This document shows positions 26,688-36,445 of a DNA stretch of 64,000 bases, piece after piece (positions within the stretch are counted from its first letter, which is position 1; the number at the start of each line of letters is the position of its first letter). Source of the stretch: Streptomyces caelestis (lineage in GTDB: Bacteria; Actinomycetota; Actinomycetes; Streptomycetales; Streptomycetaceae); contig NZ_LGCN01000192.1 of assembly GCF_001279005.1 (NCBI RefSeq), positions 1-64,000 on the forward strand. The letters are read 5' to 3'. Both the position numbers and the translations under genes were made by a program. The notes under the pieces are model-generated. The model saw only the letters and a list, made by a program, of their open reading frames with translations. It was not told where the DNA came from and ran no database searches.

Positions 26688-27307
26688 GGCAGGCGGGGCT
26701 GATCGCGGGGGCCGCGGCCACGGCGCTGATCGCCGCCGGGGCGATCACCTACGCGATGGCCGGGGACGAGGGGTCCTCGGACGCGGTCCCGTCCGCGGGG
26801 TCCGCGGACGCCGGTTTCGCCCGGGACATGGCCGTGCACCACCAGCAGGCCGTCGAGATGTCGTACGTCGTGCGGGACCGCACGGACGACGAGGAGGTCC
26901 GGCGGCTCGCCTACGACATCGCCCAGACGCAGGCCAACCAGCGGGGCATGCTGCTGGGCTGGCTCGACCTGTGGGAACTGCCAAAGGTGTCCGCGGATCC
27001 GCCGATGACCTGGATGGGCATGGCCGACGCGGCCTCCGGCGAGGACGGGGCGCTGATGCCGGGGATGGCGACCAACACCGAGATGAGGCGGCTGGGGTCG
27101 CTGAGCGGGGAGCGGGCGGAGGTCTTCTACCTGCAGCTCATGACCGACCACCACAAGGGCGGGGTCCACATGGCCCAGGCCTGCGTCCGCGCGTGCGAGG
27201 TCGGGGCCGAGAAGCGGCTCGCGCGGGGGATGGTGGAGGGGCAGGAGTCCGAGATCGCGCTGATGGCGGAGATGCTGGAGGCGCGGGGGGCGGCGGGCCG
27301 GCCGTAG
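26684..27307 (+). CDS. DUF305 protein
   Basis: This 207-residue protein has an N-terminal hydrophobic signal or anchor (about residues 4-25) and an extracytoplasmic helical DUF305 domain. The duplicated His motifs are FARDMAVHHQQAVEMS and FYLQLMTDHHKGGVHMA, with a ferritin-like arrangement likely to bind metal. GTG start translationally coupled to the DUF3105 gene. No lipobox cysteine. Function not established; metal binding is inferred from the repeated HH pairs. Confidence 0.88.
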   Translation: MRQAGLIAGAAATALIAAGAITYAMAGDEGSSDAVPSAGSADAGFARDMAVHHQQAVEMSYVVRDRTDDEEVRRLAYDIAQTQANQRGMLLGWLDLWELPKVSADPPMTWMGMADAASGEDGALMPGMATNTEMRRLGSLSGERAEVFYLQLMTDHHKGGVHMAQACVRACEVGAEKRLARGMVEGQESEIALMAEMLEARGAAGRP

Positions 27308-27390
27308 CGGCGGCCCGGTCGTGGAGGCGGCCCGGTCGTGGAGGACAGGGCTCCGGGACATCGCGTCGCTTTGACGATTACACTGGGCCC

Positions 27391-29151
27391 GTGCCTCAAC
27401 TACGTCTCGCCCTGAATCAGATCGACTCGAGCGTCGGCGACCTCGCCGGCAACACCGAAGCGATGGTCCGCTGGACCCGGCACTCCGCCGAACGGGGGGC
27501 GCACCTCGTGGCGTTCCCCGAGATGGCGCTGACCGGGTATCCCGTCGAGGACCTCGCCCTGCGGTCGTCCTTCGTGGAGGCCTCGCGGGCCGCGCTGCGC
27601 TCGCTGGCCGCGCGGCTCGCCGAGGAGGGGTTCGGGGACCTTCCGGTGGTCGTCGGATACCTCGACCGCAGCGCCGCCGCCCAGCCGAAGTACGGGCAGC
27701 CGGCCGGTGCGCCGCAGAACGCGGGCGCCGTGCTGTACGGGGGTGAGGTGGTGCTGAGCTTCGCCAAGCACCACCTGCCGAACTACGGCGTCTTCGACGA
27801 GTTCCGCTACTTCGTGCCCGGTGACACCATGCCGGTGGTGCGGGTGCGCGGTGTCGACGTCGCCCTCGCCATCTGCGAGGACCTGTGGCAGGACGGGGGG
27901 CGGGTGCCGGCGGCGCGGTCGGCGCGGGCCGGACTGCTGCTGTCGGTCAACGCCTCGCCCTACGAGCGGGACAAGGACGACACCCGGCTGGAGCTGGTCC
28001 GCAAGCGGGCGCAGGAGGCCGGGTGCACGACCGCGTACCTCGCGATGACGGGCGGGCAGGACGAGCTGGTCTTCGACGGGGACTCGATCGTGGTGGACCG
28101 GGACGGCGAGGTCGTGACGCGTGCGCCGCAGTTCGCCGAGGTGTGCGTCGTGGTCGACCTCGACCTTCCGGCGGCGGAGGCGGACGCGCCGACGGGGGTG
28201 GTCGACGACGGGCTGCGGATCGAGCGGGTCGTGCTGTCGGAGGAGCCCGTGCCCGCGTACGACGCCTCGGCGACCGGGGAGTACGCCGAGCGGCTCGACG
28301 ACGACGAGGAGGTGTACTCCGCGCTGGTGGCCGGGCTGCGGGCGTACGTCCGGAAGAACGGGTTCCGGTCGGTGCTGATCGGGCTGTCCGGGGGGATCGA
28401 CTCGGCGCTGGTCGCCGCGCTCGCCTGTGACGCGGTGGGGGCGGAGAACGTGTACGGCGTGTCGATGCCGTCGAAGTACTCGTCGGAGCACTCGAAGGAC
28501 GACGCGGCGGAGCTGGCCCGGCGGACCGGGCTGAACTACCGGACCGTCGCGATCGAGCCGATGTTCGACGCGTACATGGGGGCGCTGGGGCTGACGGGGC
28601 TGGCGGAGGAGAACCTGCAGTCGCGGCTGCGGGGGACGCTGCTGATGGCGATCTCCAACCAGGAGGGGCACATCGTGCTGGCGCCGGGGAACAAGTCGGA
28701 GCTGGCGGTGGGGTACTCGACGCTGTACGGGGACTCCGTGGGGGCGTACGGGCCGATCAAGGACGTGTACAAGACGTCGGTGTTCCGGCTGGCCGAGTGG
28801 CGCAACCGGGCGGCGGCGGAGCGGGGGGAGACGCCGCCGATCCCGGAGAACTCGATCACGAAGCCGCCGAGTGCGGAGCTGCGGCCGGGGCAGGTGGACA
28901 CGGACTCGCTGCCGGACTATCCGGTGCTGGACGCGATCCTGGCGCTGTACGTGGACCGGGACCGGGGGGCGGACGAGATCGTCGCGGCCGGGTTCGACGC
29001 GGAGCTGGTGACGAGGACGCTGCGGATGGTGGACCGGGCGGAGTACAAGCGGCGGCAGTACCCGCCGGGCACGAAGATCTCCCCGAAGGGCTTCGGCAAG
29101 GACCGTCGCCTGCCGATCACGAACGGCTGGCGCGAGGGGATGCGCGTCTGA
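27391..29151 (+). CDS. nadE: Glutamine-dependent NAD+ synthetase
   Basis: This 586-residue enzyme completes NAD biosynthesis by amidating deamido-NAD with glutamine and ATP. The N-terminal nitrilase-type glutaminase has its catalytic triad at E44 (AFPEMALTGYP), K126 (FAKHHLPNYG) and C162 (ICEDLWQ). The C-terminal ATP-pyrophosphatase domain has the P-loop SGGIDS at 333-338 and the substrate segments GVSMPSKYSSEHS and APGNKSELAVGYST. GTG start at 27391. It follows the DUF305 gene by 83 bases and could be co-transcribed with it. Confidence 0.96.
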   Translation: MPQLRLALNQIDSSVGDLAGNTEAMVRWTRHSAERGAHLVAFPEMALTGYPVEDLALRSSFVEASRAALRSLAARLAEEGFGDLPVVVGYLDRSAAAQPKYGQPAGAPQNAGAVLYGGEVVLSFAKHHLPNYGVFDEFRYFVPGDTMPVVRVRGVDVALAICEDLWQDGGRVPAARSARAGLLLSVNASPYERDKDDTRLELVRKRAQEAGCTTAYLAMTGGQDELVFDGDSIVVDRDGEVVTRAPQFAEVCVVVDLDLPAAEADAPTGVVDDGLRIERVVLSEEPVPAYDASATGEYAERLDDDEEVYSALVAGLRAYVRKNGFRSVLIGLSGGIDSALVAALACDAVGAENVYGVSMPSKYSSEHSKDDAAELARRTGLNYRTVAIEPMFDAYMGALGLTGLAEENLQSRLRGTLLMAISNQEGHIVLAPGNKSELAVGYSTLYGDSVGAYGPIKDVYKTSVFRLAEWRNRAAAERGETPPIPENSITKPPSAELRPGQVDTDSLPDYPVLDAILALYVDRDRGADEIVAAGFDAELVTRTLRMVDRAEYKRRQYPPGTKISPKGFGKDRRLPITNGWREGMRV

Positions 29152-29691
29152 CGCGCGTCTGTGGGATGCCTGCGGGATGCCTGCGGCGCCTCGTGCGGTC
29201 CGGTGGGGGCGGGGGTGGCGCCCGCGGTCGGTGGGTGGGTCGGGGCCGGGTCGGGGGTGTCCGTCCTCGGACCGGCGCGGATCACGCCCGCCGGAGGGGG
29301 TGCGGGGTGCGGACGCGCCGGCCGCTGCGGGCGGCCACCCCCGCCCCGTCCCCTTCCCGCCGTACGCGGCCACCCTCGCCCCGACCCCTCCACGCCGTAC
29401 GCGCCCACCCGCCGTCGTCCCCGCGCTCCGCGAGCAGCCCGTGCCGCCGCTCCCGTGGGCAGCCGCATGCCGCGTCAGTCGCGGGCAGTCGTGCCGCAGG
29501 GCGGCACGGGTGGGCGCGACAGCACCCCGTGAGCGCCGGGCCGCGCGAACACCCCCCGGCCCATACCAGCACGGGGCACCCCGCACGGCGCCGGGCCGCG
29601 TGGACCTCCCCCGGGCCGCGACGGCGCCGTGCGCTTCGGACGCCGTCGGCTTCCGTCCGCCCCGGCGGTGTCACGCTCGCGGAGCCGGTTC
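29152..29691. other. 540-bp non-coding gap with a dispersed repeat
   Basis: No gene is recognised. Frames here are long only because of extreme GC, and none has a ribosome site with a family match. The gap contains one copy of the 38-bp dispersed repeat at 29478-29515. Confidence 0.6.
29478..29515. repeat. Dispersed 38-bp repeat, copy 1
   Basis: The 38 bases are an exact reverse complement of 34496-34533. The core GTGCCGC-AGG-GCGGCAC is a 7-bp stem. Two intergenic copies 5 kb apart in opposite orientation indicate a REP-like element. Confidence 0.85.
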
Positions 29692-30744
29692 TCAGTCGTC
29701 CCGCGCGGTGATCCTCACCCGGGCCGCGATGGGCAGGTGGTCGCTCGCCGTGGCCGGGAGGGTCCAGGAACTCTCCGGTTCGGCGCCCTTGACCAGGATC
29801 TGGTCGATCCGCGCCATCGGGAACGACGCCGGCCAGCTGAAGCCGAAGCCGCTGCCCACCGCGCCCTGGGTGGAGCGCATCTGGGAGGTGACGGCGTTCA
29901 GGGCGCGGTCGTTCATCGTGCCGTTCAGGTCGCCGAGCAGGACGACGTTCGGCAGGGGCTCGTCGGCGATGGCCTCGCCCAGGGCGTTGGCGCTCTTGTC
30001 GCGCTGGCGGGCCGTGAAGCCGGCCTCCAGCTTCACCCGGACGGAGGGGAGGTGGGCGACGTAGACGGCGACCTGACCGGCCGGCGCGGTCACCGTGGCG
30101 CGCATCGCGCGCTTCCAGCCGAGACGGATGTCGACCGCCTTCACGTCGCTCAGGGGGTACTTGCTCCACAGGCCGACGGTGCCGACCACCTCGTGGTACT
30201 TGTACGCCGGCTCCAGCGCCCGCTCGTACGTCGGCACCTCCGACGCCTTCAGCTCCTCGAGGGCCAGCACGTCCGCGCCCGACGCGGCCACACCGCGGGC
30301 GGTGGCGGCCGGGTCCGGGTTCTCGGCGTTGACGTTGTGCGTGACCACCGTGAGGTCGCCGCCCGTGGCGGTCTTGTCGGTGAGCAGGCCGCCGAAGAGG
30401 TTCAGCCAGACGGCCGCCGGCAGGACCGTCGCGATCAGTGCCGTCGCCGACCTGCGGACCAGGCCGAGGACGAGCAGCACAGGGATCAGCAGGCCCACCC
30501 AGGGGAGGAAGGTGTCCACCAGGCTGCCCAGGTTGCCGATCGCGTTCGGGACGTGGGTGTGGGCCAGCATGACCAGGGCCGTCAGGAGTGAGCAGAGGGC
30601 CAGGACGATGCCGCGGCGCCAGATGCCGCGGTCGCCGCGCCGGCCCCCGGTGAGGCGCTCGCGCAGGCGCCGGAGCCGGGTTGGCTGCTGCTCGGACCCC
30701 GAACCGCCCTTGTCCGTCTCCGTCATGTACGCCTGCCGCGCCAT
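29692..30744 (-). CDS. Membrane-anchored endonuclease/exonuclease/phosphatase-family protein
   Basis: This 350-residue protein has an Arg-rich cytoplasmic start and about three membrane helices (residues 45-125). An extracytoplasmic EEP domain follows with TVVTHNVNAENPD, LALEELKASEV (metal Glu), LLGDLNGTMNDRAL (catalytic Asp/Asn) and TASDHLPIAARV (catalytic His). The family includes phosphodiesterases acting on lipids, sugars or nucleic acids; the substrate cannot be assigned. A second in-frame ATG at 30726 is an alternative start. It stands alone. Confidence 0.87.
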   Translation of the reverse strand: MARQAYMTETDKGGSGSEQQPTRLRRLRERLTGGRRGDRGIWRRGIVLALCSLLTALVMLAHTHVPNAIGNLGSLVDTFLPWVGLLIPVLLVLGLVRRSATALIATVLPAAVWLNLFGGLLTDKTATGGDLTVVTHNVNAENPDPAATARGVAASGADVLALEELKASEVPTYERALEPAYKYHEVVGTVGLWSKYPLSDVKAVDIRLGWKRAMRATVTAPAGQVAVYVAHLPSVRVKLEAGFTARQRDKSANALGEAIADEPLPNVVLLGDLNGTMNDRALNAVTSQMRSTQGAVGSGFGFSWPASFPMARIDQILVKGAEPESSWTLPATASDHLPIAARVRITARDD

Positions 30745-30933
30745 ACCGTCGCCTCACACCCTGCCGTGCACACCGTCGCCCCCGTGTCCGTAAGACCAGA
30801 CCCTAGGGGATGATCGGTGCCGTTCCTGCCGCCCCTCGACGGCCGTACGGAGGCGAGGACGTGCGGGGGCACCCGGGGAGTTCCGGACGGGGGTGGCGAA
30901 AGCGCCCTCTGTGACGAAACGCGCACACCGCGG

Positions 30934-31554
30934 CTAGCCCCTGACGGGTCGTAGGCCCTGGAGGAGGGTGTCGACCACCTGTTCGGCGAGGTCGTCCGGG
31001 AGGTCGGCGTCGGGGCGCAGGACGGTGCGGACGAGGATGGGGCCCACGACGATGTCGTTGAGGACCTCCAGGTCGACGTCGGCGCGCAGTTCGCCGTTCT
31101 CCCGGCCCCGGCGCAGCACCTCCAGGCCCAGTCTGCGGCGCGGCAGGATGACGGTGTCGTGGTAGGCGGCCCAGAGGTTGGGGCTGCTCTTCATCTGGGC
31201 GCGCACGTTGTGCAGGATCGCCGAGGTACGGCCGGCCAGGCCGCGCAGACGCAGGGACTCCAGCAGGACGACGAGGTCGTCCCGCACGGAGGTGCCGGGG
31301 AGTTCGGGGTCCGGGGGCTCGGCGGCGCGCAGGACGTCGACGAGGAGCTGCTCCTTGCCGCTCCAGCGGCGGTAGATGGTGGCCTTGCCGACGCCCGCGG
31401 TGCGGGCGATGCGCTCGATGGAGAGCTCCGCGAGGGGCACGCCGTCCTCCAGGAGCTTCATCACTCCCTCGATGATGGCGCGTTCGACCGCCTCGCTGCG
31501 GGGACGGCCCCGTGCGGGACCGTCCTGCCGGGGATCGGTGTCGGCCGGGCTCAC
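30934..31554 (-). CDS. TetR-family regulator of the adjacent MFS exporter
   Basis: This 206-residue protein has an N-terminal TetR helix-turn-helix (LAELSIERIARTAGVGKATI, then YRRWSGKEQLLVDVL) and a helical ligand domain. I chose the GTG at 31554 because AAAGGA lies 8 bases upstream; an open frame further upstream overlaps the transporter gene and is not needed. It starts 73 bases after the MFS stop in the same direction, so exporter and regulator form an operon. The palindromic operator in front of the MFS gene would close the feedback loop. Confidence 0.9.
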   Translation of the reverse strand: MSPADTDPRQDGPARGRPRSEAVERAIIEGVMKLLEDGVPLAELSIERIARTAGVGKATIYRRWSGKEQLLVDVLRAAEPPDPELPGTSVRDDLVVLLESLRLRGLAGRTSAILHNVRAQMKSSPNLWAAYHDTVILPRRRLGLEVLRRGRENGELRADVDLEVLNDIVVGPILVRTVLRPDADLPDDLAEQVVDTLLQGLRPVRG

Positions 31555-31627
31555 GTCGTCGGGTCCTTTCGGTGGGCTGAAACGATTCTCCCCGGTGGGC
31601 GGTGGCGACGGCCCACCGGCCGGGGGT

Positions 31628-33217
31628 TCAGTCCGCCGCCGGCACCAGCTCCCGCTTCTCCCCGCCTTCTTCGGACGCCGGCATGCGGCCGGGCAGGAAC
31701 ACGGCGATGACGACCGCGCCCAGCACCGCGACACCCGCTCCCCACAGCGCCGTGACGTGCATCGCGTGCAGGAACGCGTCGTCGGCCGCGTCGGCCAGGG
31801 CCTCGCCGCGCGCGCCCAGCCGGTCCGCCACGGCCAGGGTGGCCTCGATGGACTCGCCGGCGGCGTGCCGCGCTCCGGGCGGCAGCGGGCCGAGCTCGTC
31901 CTCGATGCCGTTGCGGTAGGCGGTGGACAGCACCGAGCCGAGCACGGCGATGCCGAGGGCGCCGCCGACCTGGCGGAAGGTGTTGCTCAGCGCGGAGGCG
32001 GAGCCCGCCTTCTCGCGGGGCAGGGCCTGCATGATGACGACGCTGACCGGTGTCATGACGTGCGCCATGCCGGCGCCCATGAGGAAGAAGACGACTTCCA
32101 GGACCCAGATCGGCGTGTTCTCGTCCAGGACGACGAACGCGGCCAGCGTTCCCGCGAGCACGATCAGGCCGGCGGTCGCGGTGACCCTGTTGCCGAAGCG
32201 GTCCACCAGGAGGCGGGCCCGGGGCGCGAAGATCAGCTGCGTGGCGGCCAGCGGCAGCATCAGCACTCCGGTCTCCAGCGGCGAGTAGCCGCGCACGCTC
32301 TGGGTGTAGAACACCGCGAAGAACGTCACGCCCATCAGCGCGAAGAAGACCAGCGCGAGCGCGACGATCGCGGCGGAGAACACCTTGTCCTTGAAGTAGG
32401 TGACGTCGATGGACGGATGGTCGCTGCGCCTCTCGAGCACCACGAACGCGGCGAGTACGGCGAGACCGGCGCCGACGGCCGACAGCACCGTGGCGTCGGT
32501 GAAGTCGGCGAGCTGGCCGCCCTTGATGATGCCGTAGACCAGCAGAACCAGTCCGGCCACGGACAGGACGACGCCGAGGGGGTCGATCCGGCCCGGGTTC
32601 GGGTCGCGGGAGTCGGGGACCAGCCACAGCATCAGGGCGACGGCGAGGACGACGATCGGCACGTTGACGAGGAAGACCGAGCCCCACCAGAAGTGTTCCA
32701 GGAGGAAGCCGCCGGTGATCGGGCCGATGGCGATGGCCAGGCCCACGCCGCCCGTCCAGACGCCGATGGCCTTCGGCTGCTCGTCGCGTTCGAACACGTT
32801 CATCAGGACGGCCAGGGTGGCCGGCATGACGAACGCGGCGCCCAGGCCCATCACCGCGCGGAAGCCGATCAGCTCGGCCGGTGAGCCGGAGAACGCGGCC
32901 AGCGCCGAGCCGGCGCCGAAGGCGACGAGGCCGCCGACCAGCACCTTCTTGCGGCCGAGCCGGTCGCCCAGCAGCCCCGCGCTGAAGAGCAGGCCGGCGA
33001 AGACGAGCGTGTAGGCGTTGATCGCCCACTCCAGCTCGCTCTGCGTGGCGCCCAGGCCGGTGGGGGCGGGGGTGGAGATCGTCTTGATGGCGACGTTCAG
33101 GATCGAGTTGTCGAGGACGACGATCAGCAGGCTCAGCATCAGTACGCCGAGGATCATCCAACGGCGTCGGTGCACGGCCTCCGGGACCCGGCGGGCGGGG
33201 GCGGCAGGAGAAGTCAT
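31628..33217 (-). CDS. MFS drug exporter, DHA2 (14-TM, EmrB/QacA) family
   Basis: This 529-residue proton-driven exporter has about 14 membrane spans. Family signatures are [20 protein letters not shown] in TM1, [15 protein letters not shown] in the first cytoplasmic loop, and [20 protein letters not shown] (antiporter motif C). ATG 33217 follows AGGAGAAGTC closely. Transcribed together with the downstream TetR gene. A perfect inverted repeat 22-44 bases upstream is the probable binding site of that TetR. Substrate unknown. Confidence 0.92.
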   Translation of the reverse strand: MTSPAAPARRVPEAVHRRRWMILGVLMLSLLIVVLDNSILNVAIKTISTPAPTGLGATQSELEWAINAYTLVFAGLLFSAGLLGDRLGRKKVLVGGLVAFGAGSALAAFSGSPAELIGFRAVMGLGAAFVMPATLAVLMNVFERDEQPKAIGVWTGGVGLAIAIGPITGGFLLEHFWWGSVFLVNVPIVVLAVALMLWLVPDSRDPNPGRIDPLGVVLSVAGLVLLVYGIIKGGQLADFTDATVLSAVGAGLAVLAAFVVLERRSDHPSIDVTYFKDKVFSAAIVALALVFFALMGVTFFAVFYTQSVRGYSPLETGVLMLPLAATQLIFAPRARLLVDRFGNRVTATAGLIVLAGTLAAFVVLDENTPIWVLEVVFFLMGAGMAHVMTPVSVVIMQALPREKAGSASALSNTFRQVGGALGIAVLGSVLSTAYRNGIEDELGPLPPGARHAAGESIEATLAVADRLGARGEALADAADDAFLHAMHVTALWGAGVAVLGAVVIAVFLPGRMPASEEGGEKRELVPAAD

Positions 33218-33238
33218 GCGGCTCAGCGTAGCCAATTT

Positions 33239-33261
33239 CGATACGATACCGTCTCGTATCG
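33239..33261 (-). promoter_or_regulatory. TetR operator in front of the MFS-TetR operon
   Basis: Perfect 8-base arms CGATACGA/TCGTATCG are separated by TACCGTC, in an AT-rich patch directly upstream of the MFS start codon. Size and form are typical of TetR-family operators. Confidence 0.75.
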
Positions 33262-33408
33262 GAAGTGTTTTGCCCTGATCTTGCCGGAATATTGCACGGC
33301 GGAACTCACAGGGGGACCTCTGGCCCTCCTCCGGGCGAGGTGCCACCATGGACATGGTCCGGGGACGCCGTCAGGGCGCCTCGAGATGACGTGTTGGGAG
33401 ACGGTTCC

Positions 33409-34287
33409 ATGACGCAGCTTTCGGCTGCCCAGACCGGGACGACGCCCGGTTCCCCCTCCGCCGGCAAGACGCTGTACGGGGGCAAGGGCACGCGCCGCAT
33501 CACTGTCCGCGACATCGCCGCCGCCAAGGAGCGCGGCGAGAAGTGGCCCATGCTCACCGCGTACGACGCGATGACCGCGTCCGTGTTCGACGAGGCCGGC
33601 ATCCCGGTGATGCTCGTCGGCGACTCCGCGGGCAACTGCCACCTCGGGTACGAGACCACCGTTCCCGTCACCCTCGACGAGATGACCATGCTGTCCGCCG
33701 CGGTCGTGCGGGGCACCTCGCGCGCCCTGATCGTGGGCGACCTGCCCTTCGGCTCCTACCAGGAGGGCCCGGTGCAGGCGCTGCGCTCGGCGACCCGGCT
33801 GGTGAAGGAGGCCGGTGTCGGCGCGGTGAAGCTGGAGGGCGGCGAGCGGTCGCACCGGCAGATCGAGCTGCTGGTGGAGTCCGGGATCCCGGTGATGGCC
33901 CACATCGGGCTGACGCCGCAGTCGGTGAACGCGATGGGCTACCGGGTGCAGGGGCGCGGCGAGGAGGCGGCGCAGCAGCTGCTGCGGGACGCCAAGGCCG
34001 TGCAGGACGCGGGGGCGTTCGCGGTGGTGCTGGAGCTGGTGCCGGCGGAGCTGGCGGCGGAGGTGACGCGGGTGCTGCACATCCCGACCGTCGGGATCGG
34101 GGCCGGGCCGCAGACGGACGCGCAGGTGCTGGTGTGGACCGACATGCTGGGACTGACGGGCGGGCGCGTGCCGAAGTTCGTGAAGCGGTACGCGGATCTG
34201 CGTGAGGTCATGAGCGGGGCGGCGCGGGCGTTCGCCGAGGACGTGGTCGGCGGGACGTTCCCGGAGGAGGCGCACTCCGTGCACTGA
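33409..34287 (+). CDS. panB: 3-methyl-2-oxobutanoate hydroxymethyltransferase (ketopantoate synthesis)
   Basis: This 292-residue enzyme transfers a hydroxymethyl group from methylene-tetrahydrofolate to 2-oxoisovalerate, the first step to pantothenate and CoA. Motifs are MLTAYDAMTA, VGDSAGNCHLGYETT (Mg2+ site), GAVKLEGG and GIPVMAHIGLTPQ, with the catalytic Glu in FAVVLELVP. GGGAG lies 8 bases before the ATG at 33409. An N-terminal extension of about 20 residues is usual in Streptomyces. A strong terminator follows, so the gene is probably monocistronic. Confidence 0.96.
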   Translation: MTQLSAAQTGTTPGSPSAGKTLYGGKGTRRITVRDIAAAKERGEKWPMLTAYDAMTASVFDEAGIPVMLVGDSAGNCHLGYETTVPVTLDEMTMLSAAVVRGTSRALIVGDLPFGSYQEGPVQALRSATRLVKEAGVGAVKLEGGERSHRQIELLVESGIPVMAHIGLTPQSVNAMGYRVQGRGEEAAQQLLRDAKAVQDAGAFAVVLELVPAELAAEVTRVLHIPTVGIGAGPQTDAQVLVWTDMLGLTGGRVPKFVKRYADLREVMSGAARAFAEDVVGGTFPEEAHSVH

Positions 34288-34326
34288 GCGGCCTTCGCTG
34301 CGGCTGAGCCACTGCCGCACCACCCT

Positions 34327-34364
34327 GTCGGCCCCGCTGATCTTCCCCCGTCAGCGGGGCCGAC
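34327..34364 (+). terminator. Terminator behind panB
   Basis: Perfect 14-base arms GTCGGCCCCGCTGA/TCAGCGGGGCCGAC enclose a 10-base loop, 40 bases after the panB stop. Confidence 0.88.
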
Positions 34365-34416
34365 GCGTGTCCCGGCTGGACGGGGGGTGTGCGCGCAGCC
34401 CGGCGCCTGCGGGGCG

Positions 34417-34533
34417 CCTCCCCCACTCTCGGCTTCTCCCCCACTCTCGGCTTCGCTCGAGCGGGGGGACCCCCATGAGCGGGGGGACCCCCATCGCCCA
34501 CCCGTGCCGCCCTGCGGCACGACTGCCCGCGAC
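34417..34533. repeat. Composite of dispersed palindromic repeats between panB and the ABC genes
   Basis: This contains a 40-base exact inverse copy (34436-34475) of the element at 7477-7517, a partial duplicate of its CCCCCACTCTCGGCTTC end just before it (34418-34436), and a second GCGGGGGGACCCCCAT copy just after it. The full 38-bp inverse copy (34496-34533) of the repeat at 29478-29515 follows. Two different repeat families are nested in one intergenic spot. Confidence 0.8.
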
Positions 34534-34595
34534 CGACGTACCGCTGTCGGTGGGATGTCGGGGGTTTGTCGGTGGGGGGTGGGACGGTTCTCGGC

Positions 34596-35624
34596 ATGAC
34601 GCGAAACGACAATGACCCGGGGGGCGCGGGGAGCGCCGTCACCGTGCGGGGGCTGGTCAAGCACTACGGGGGGACCAAGGCGCTGGACGGGGTCGACCTG
34701 GATGTGCGCGAGGGCACCGTGATGGGGGTGCTCGGGCCGAACGGGGCCGGGAAGACCACGCTGGTGCGGATCCTGTCCACCCTGCTCACGCCGACCGCCG
34801 GACACGCCACCGTCGCCGGGTACGACGTGGTCCGCCAGCCGAGGCAGCTGCGCCGGGTGATCGGGCTGACGGGGCAGTACGCCTCCGTGGACGAGAAGCT
34901 TCCGGGCTGGGAGAACCTGTATCTGATCGGGCGGCTGCTCGACCTGTCCCGCAAGGAGGCCCGGTCCCGCGCCGACGAGCTGCTGGAGCGGTTCTCGCTC
35001 ACCGACGCGGCCCGCCGGCCGGCGGCCACCTACTCCGGCGGTATGCGGCGGCGCCTGGACCTGGCCGCCTCGATGATCGGCCGGCCGGCCGTGCTGTACC
35101 TGGACGAGCCGACCACGGGACTGGACCCCCGCACCCGCAACGAGGTGTGGGACGAGGTCAAGCGGCTGGTCGGGGACGGGGTGACGGTGCTGCTGACCAC
35201 CCAGTACATGGAGGAGGCCGAGCAGCTCGCCTCCGAGCTGACCGTCGTGGACCGGGGCAAGGTCATCGCGAGCGGCGGCATCGAGGAGCTGAAGGCCAAG
35301 GTAGGCGGCCGTACGCTGCGGGTCCGCCCGGCCGACCCGCTGCAGTTGCGCCCGCTGGCGGACGCCCTCGACGCACTGGGCCTCACCGGGCTCGCCACGA
35401 CCACCGTGGACGCCGAGCGGGGCGCCGTGCTCGTCCCGGTGCTGAGCGACGAGCAGCTGACCGCCGTGGTCGGCGCGGTCACCGCGCGCGGCCTCACGCT
35501 CAGCTCCATCACCACCGAACTGCCCAGCCTGGACGAGGTGTTCCTGTCCCTCACCGGCCACCGCGCCGGCGCCCCGCAGGACACCGCGCCCGCCGAGACC
35601 CACGAGGAGGTCGTCGCCGTATGA
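34596..35624 (+). CDS. DrrA-type ABC exporter ATP-binding protein
   Basis: This 342-residue ATPase belongs to the daunorubicin-resistance (DrrA) group. It has Walker A GPNGAGKTT, the Q-loop LTGQYASVDE typical of DrrA, signature YSGGMRRRLDLA, Walker B VLYLDEPTTGLDP and the H-loop position as Q in LLTTQYMEEAE, which is also usual in this group. The C-terminal domain of about 100 residues (LDEVFLSLTGHR) is a DrrA hallmark. ATG 34596 has no strong ribosome site. The stop overlaps the permease start by 4 bases. Likely exports a hydrophobic compound. Confidence 0.93.
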   Translation: MTRNDNDPGGAGSAVTVRGLVKHYGGTKALDGVDLDVREGTVMGVLGPNGAGKTTLVRILSTLLTPTAGHATVAGYDVVRQPRQLRRVIGLTGQYASVDEKLPGWENLYLIGRLLDLSRKEARSRADELLERFSLTDAARRPAATYSGGMRRRLDLAASMIGRPAVLYLDEPTTGLDPRTRNEVWDEVKRLVGDGVTVLLTTQYMEEAEQLASELTVVDRGKVIASGGIEELKAKVGGRTLRVRPADPLQLRPLADALDALGLTGLATTTVDAERGAVLVPVLSDEQLTAVVGAVTARGLTLSSITTELPSLDEVFLSLTGHRAGAPQDTAPAETHEEVVAV

Positions 35625-36445
35625 GTGCCGCCACCGCCACCGCCACGACCGATCTCCGCGCGGACGCGCGCATCCCGCTCCGTGCCCACCTGCGGCACAC
35701 CGGCGCCCTGGTGCGCCGCAACCTGCTGTGGATACGGCAGGACCCGGAGTCGATGTTCGACGCCGTGCTGTTCCCGATCGTCTTCACCCTGCTGTTCGTG
35801 TACGTCTTCGGCGGCTCCATCGGACAGTCGCTGGGCGGCGGACAGCAGGCGTACGTGCAGTACATCGTGCCCGGCCTGATGGCCATGATGGGCATGAACA
35901 TGGCCCAGGGGGTGGGCACCGGGTTCAACCAGGACTTCAACACCGGGGTCATGGACCGTTTCCGGTCGCTGCCGATCGGGCGCGGCTCGGTGCTGTTCGC
36001 GAAGATCTCGGTCGAGATGGTGCGGATGCTCATCGCCACCGCGATCCTCATGGTCGTCGGCGTCCTCGTCGGCTTCGACATCACCAACTGGCCGGGACTG
36101 TTCGCCGCCGTGGGACTGTCCGCGGTGTTCGGCTCCGCGCTGATGTGGATCTTCCTCACGCTGGGCGTGGTGATGAAGAACGCGCAGTCGGTGCAGGCGA
36201 TGGGCTTCCTGGTGCTGATGCCCCTGCAGTTCGGCTCGTCGATCTTCGCGCCGACCCGGTCGATGCCGGGCTGGCTGGAGTCCTTCACCCAGGTCAACCC
36301 GCTGTCCGCGCTGGCGGACGCCGCACGCGGGCTGATGGTGGGCGGCCCGGTCGCCCACGACCTGTGGATGACGCTGGCCTGGTCGGTGGGGATCACCGCG
36401 GTGATGGCGCCGGTCGCGATCCACAAGTTCCGCACGAAGAGCTGA
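35621..36445 (+). CDS. DrrB-type ABC exporter permease
   Basis: This 274-residue ABC-2 permease has six membrane spans and a cytoplasmic N-terminus. It includes the DrrB features NLLWIRQDPESMFDAVLFPI, FNQDFNTGVMDRFRSLPIGR and FAPTRSMPGWLESFTQVNPL. ATG 35621 overlaps the ATPase stop (ATGA). It ends exactly next to the convergent AfsR-like gene (TGATCA shared junction). Substrate unknown; the neighbouring regulator might control it, but convergent orientation gives no direct support. Confidence 0.93.
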   Translation: MSAATATATTDLRADARIPLRAHLRHTGALVRRNLLWIRQDPESMFDAVLFPIVFTLLFVYVFGGSIGQSLGGGQQAYVQYIVPGLMAMMGMNMAQGVGTGFNQDFNTGVMDRFRSLPIGRGSVLFAKISVEMVRMLIATAILMVVGVLVGFDITNWPGLFAAVGLSAVFGSALMWIFLTLGVVMKNAQSVQAMGFLVLMPLQFGSSIFAPTRSMPGWLESFTQVNPLSALADAARGLMVGGPVAHDLWMTLAWSVGITAVMAPVAIHKFRTKS

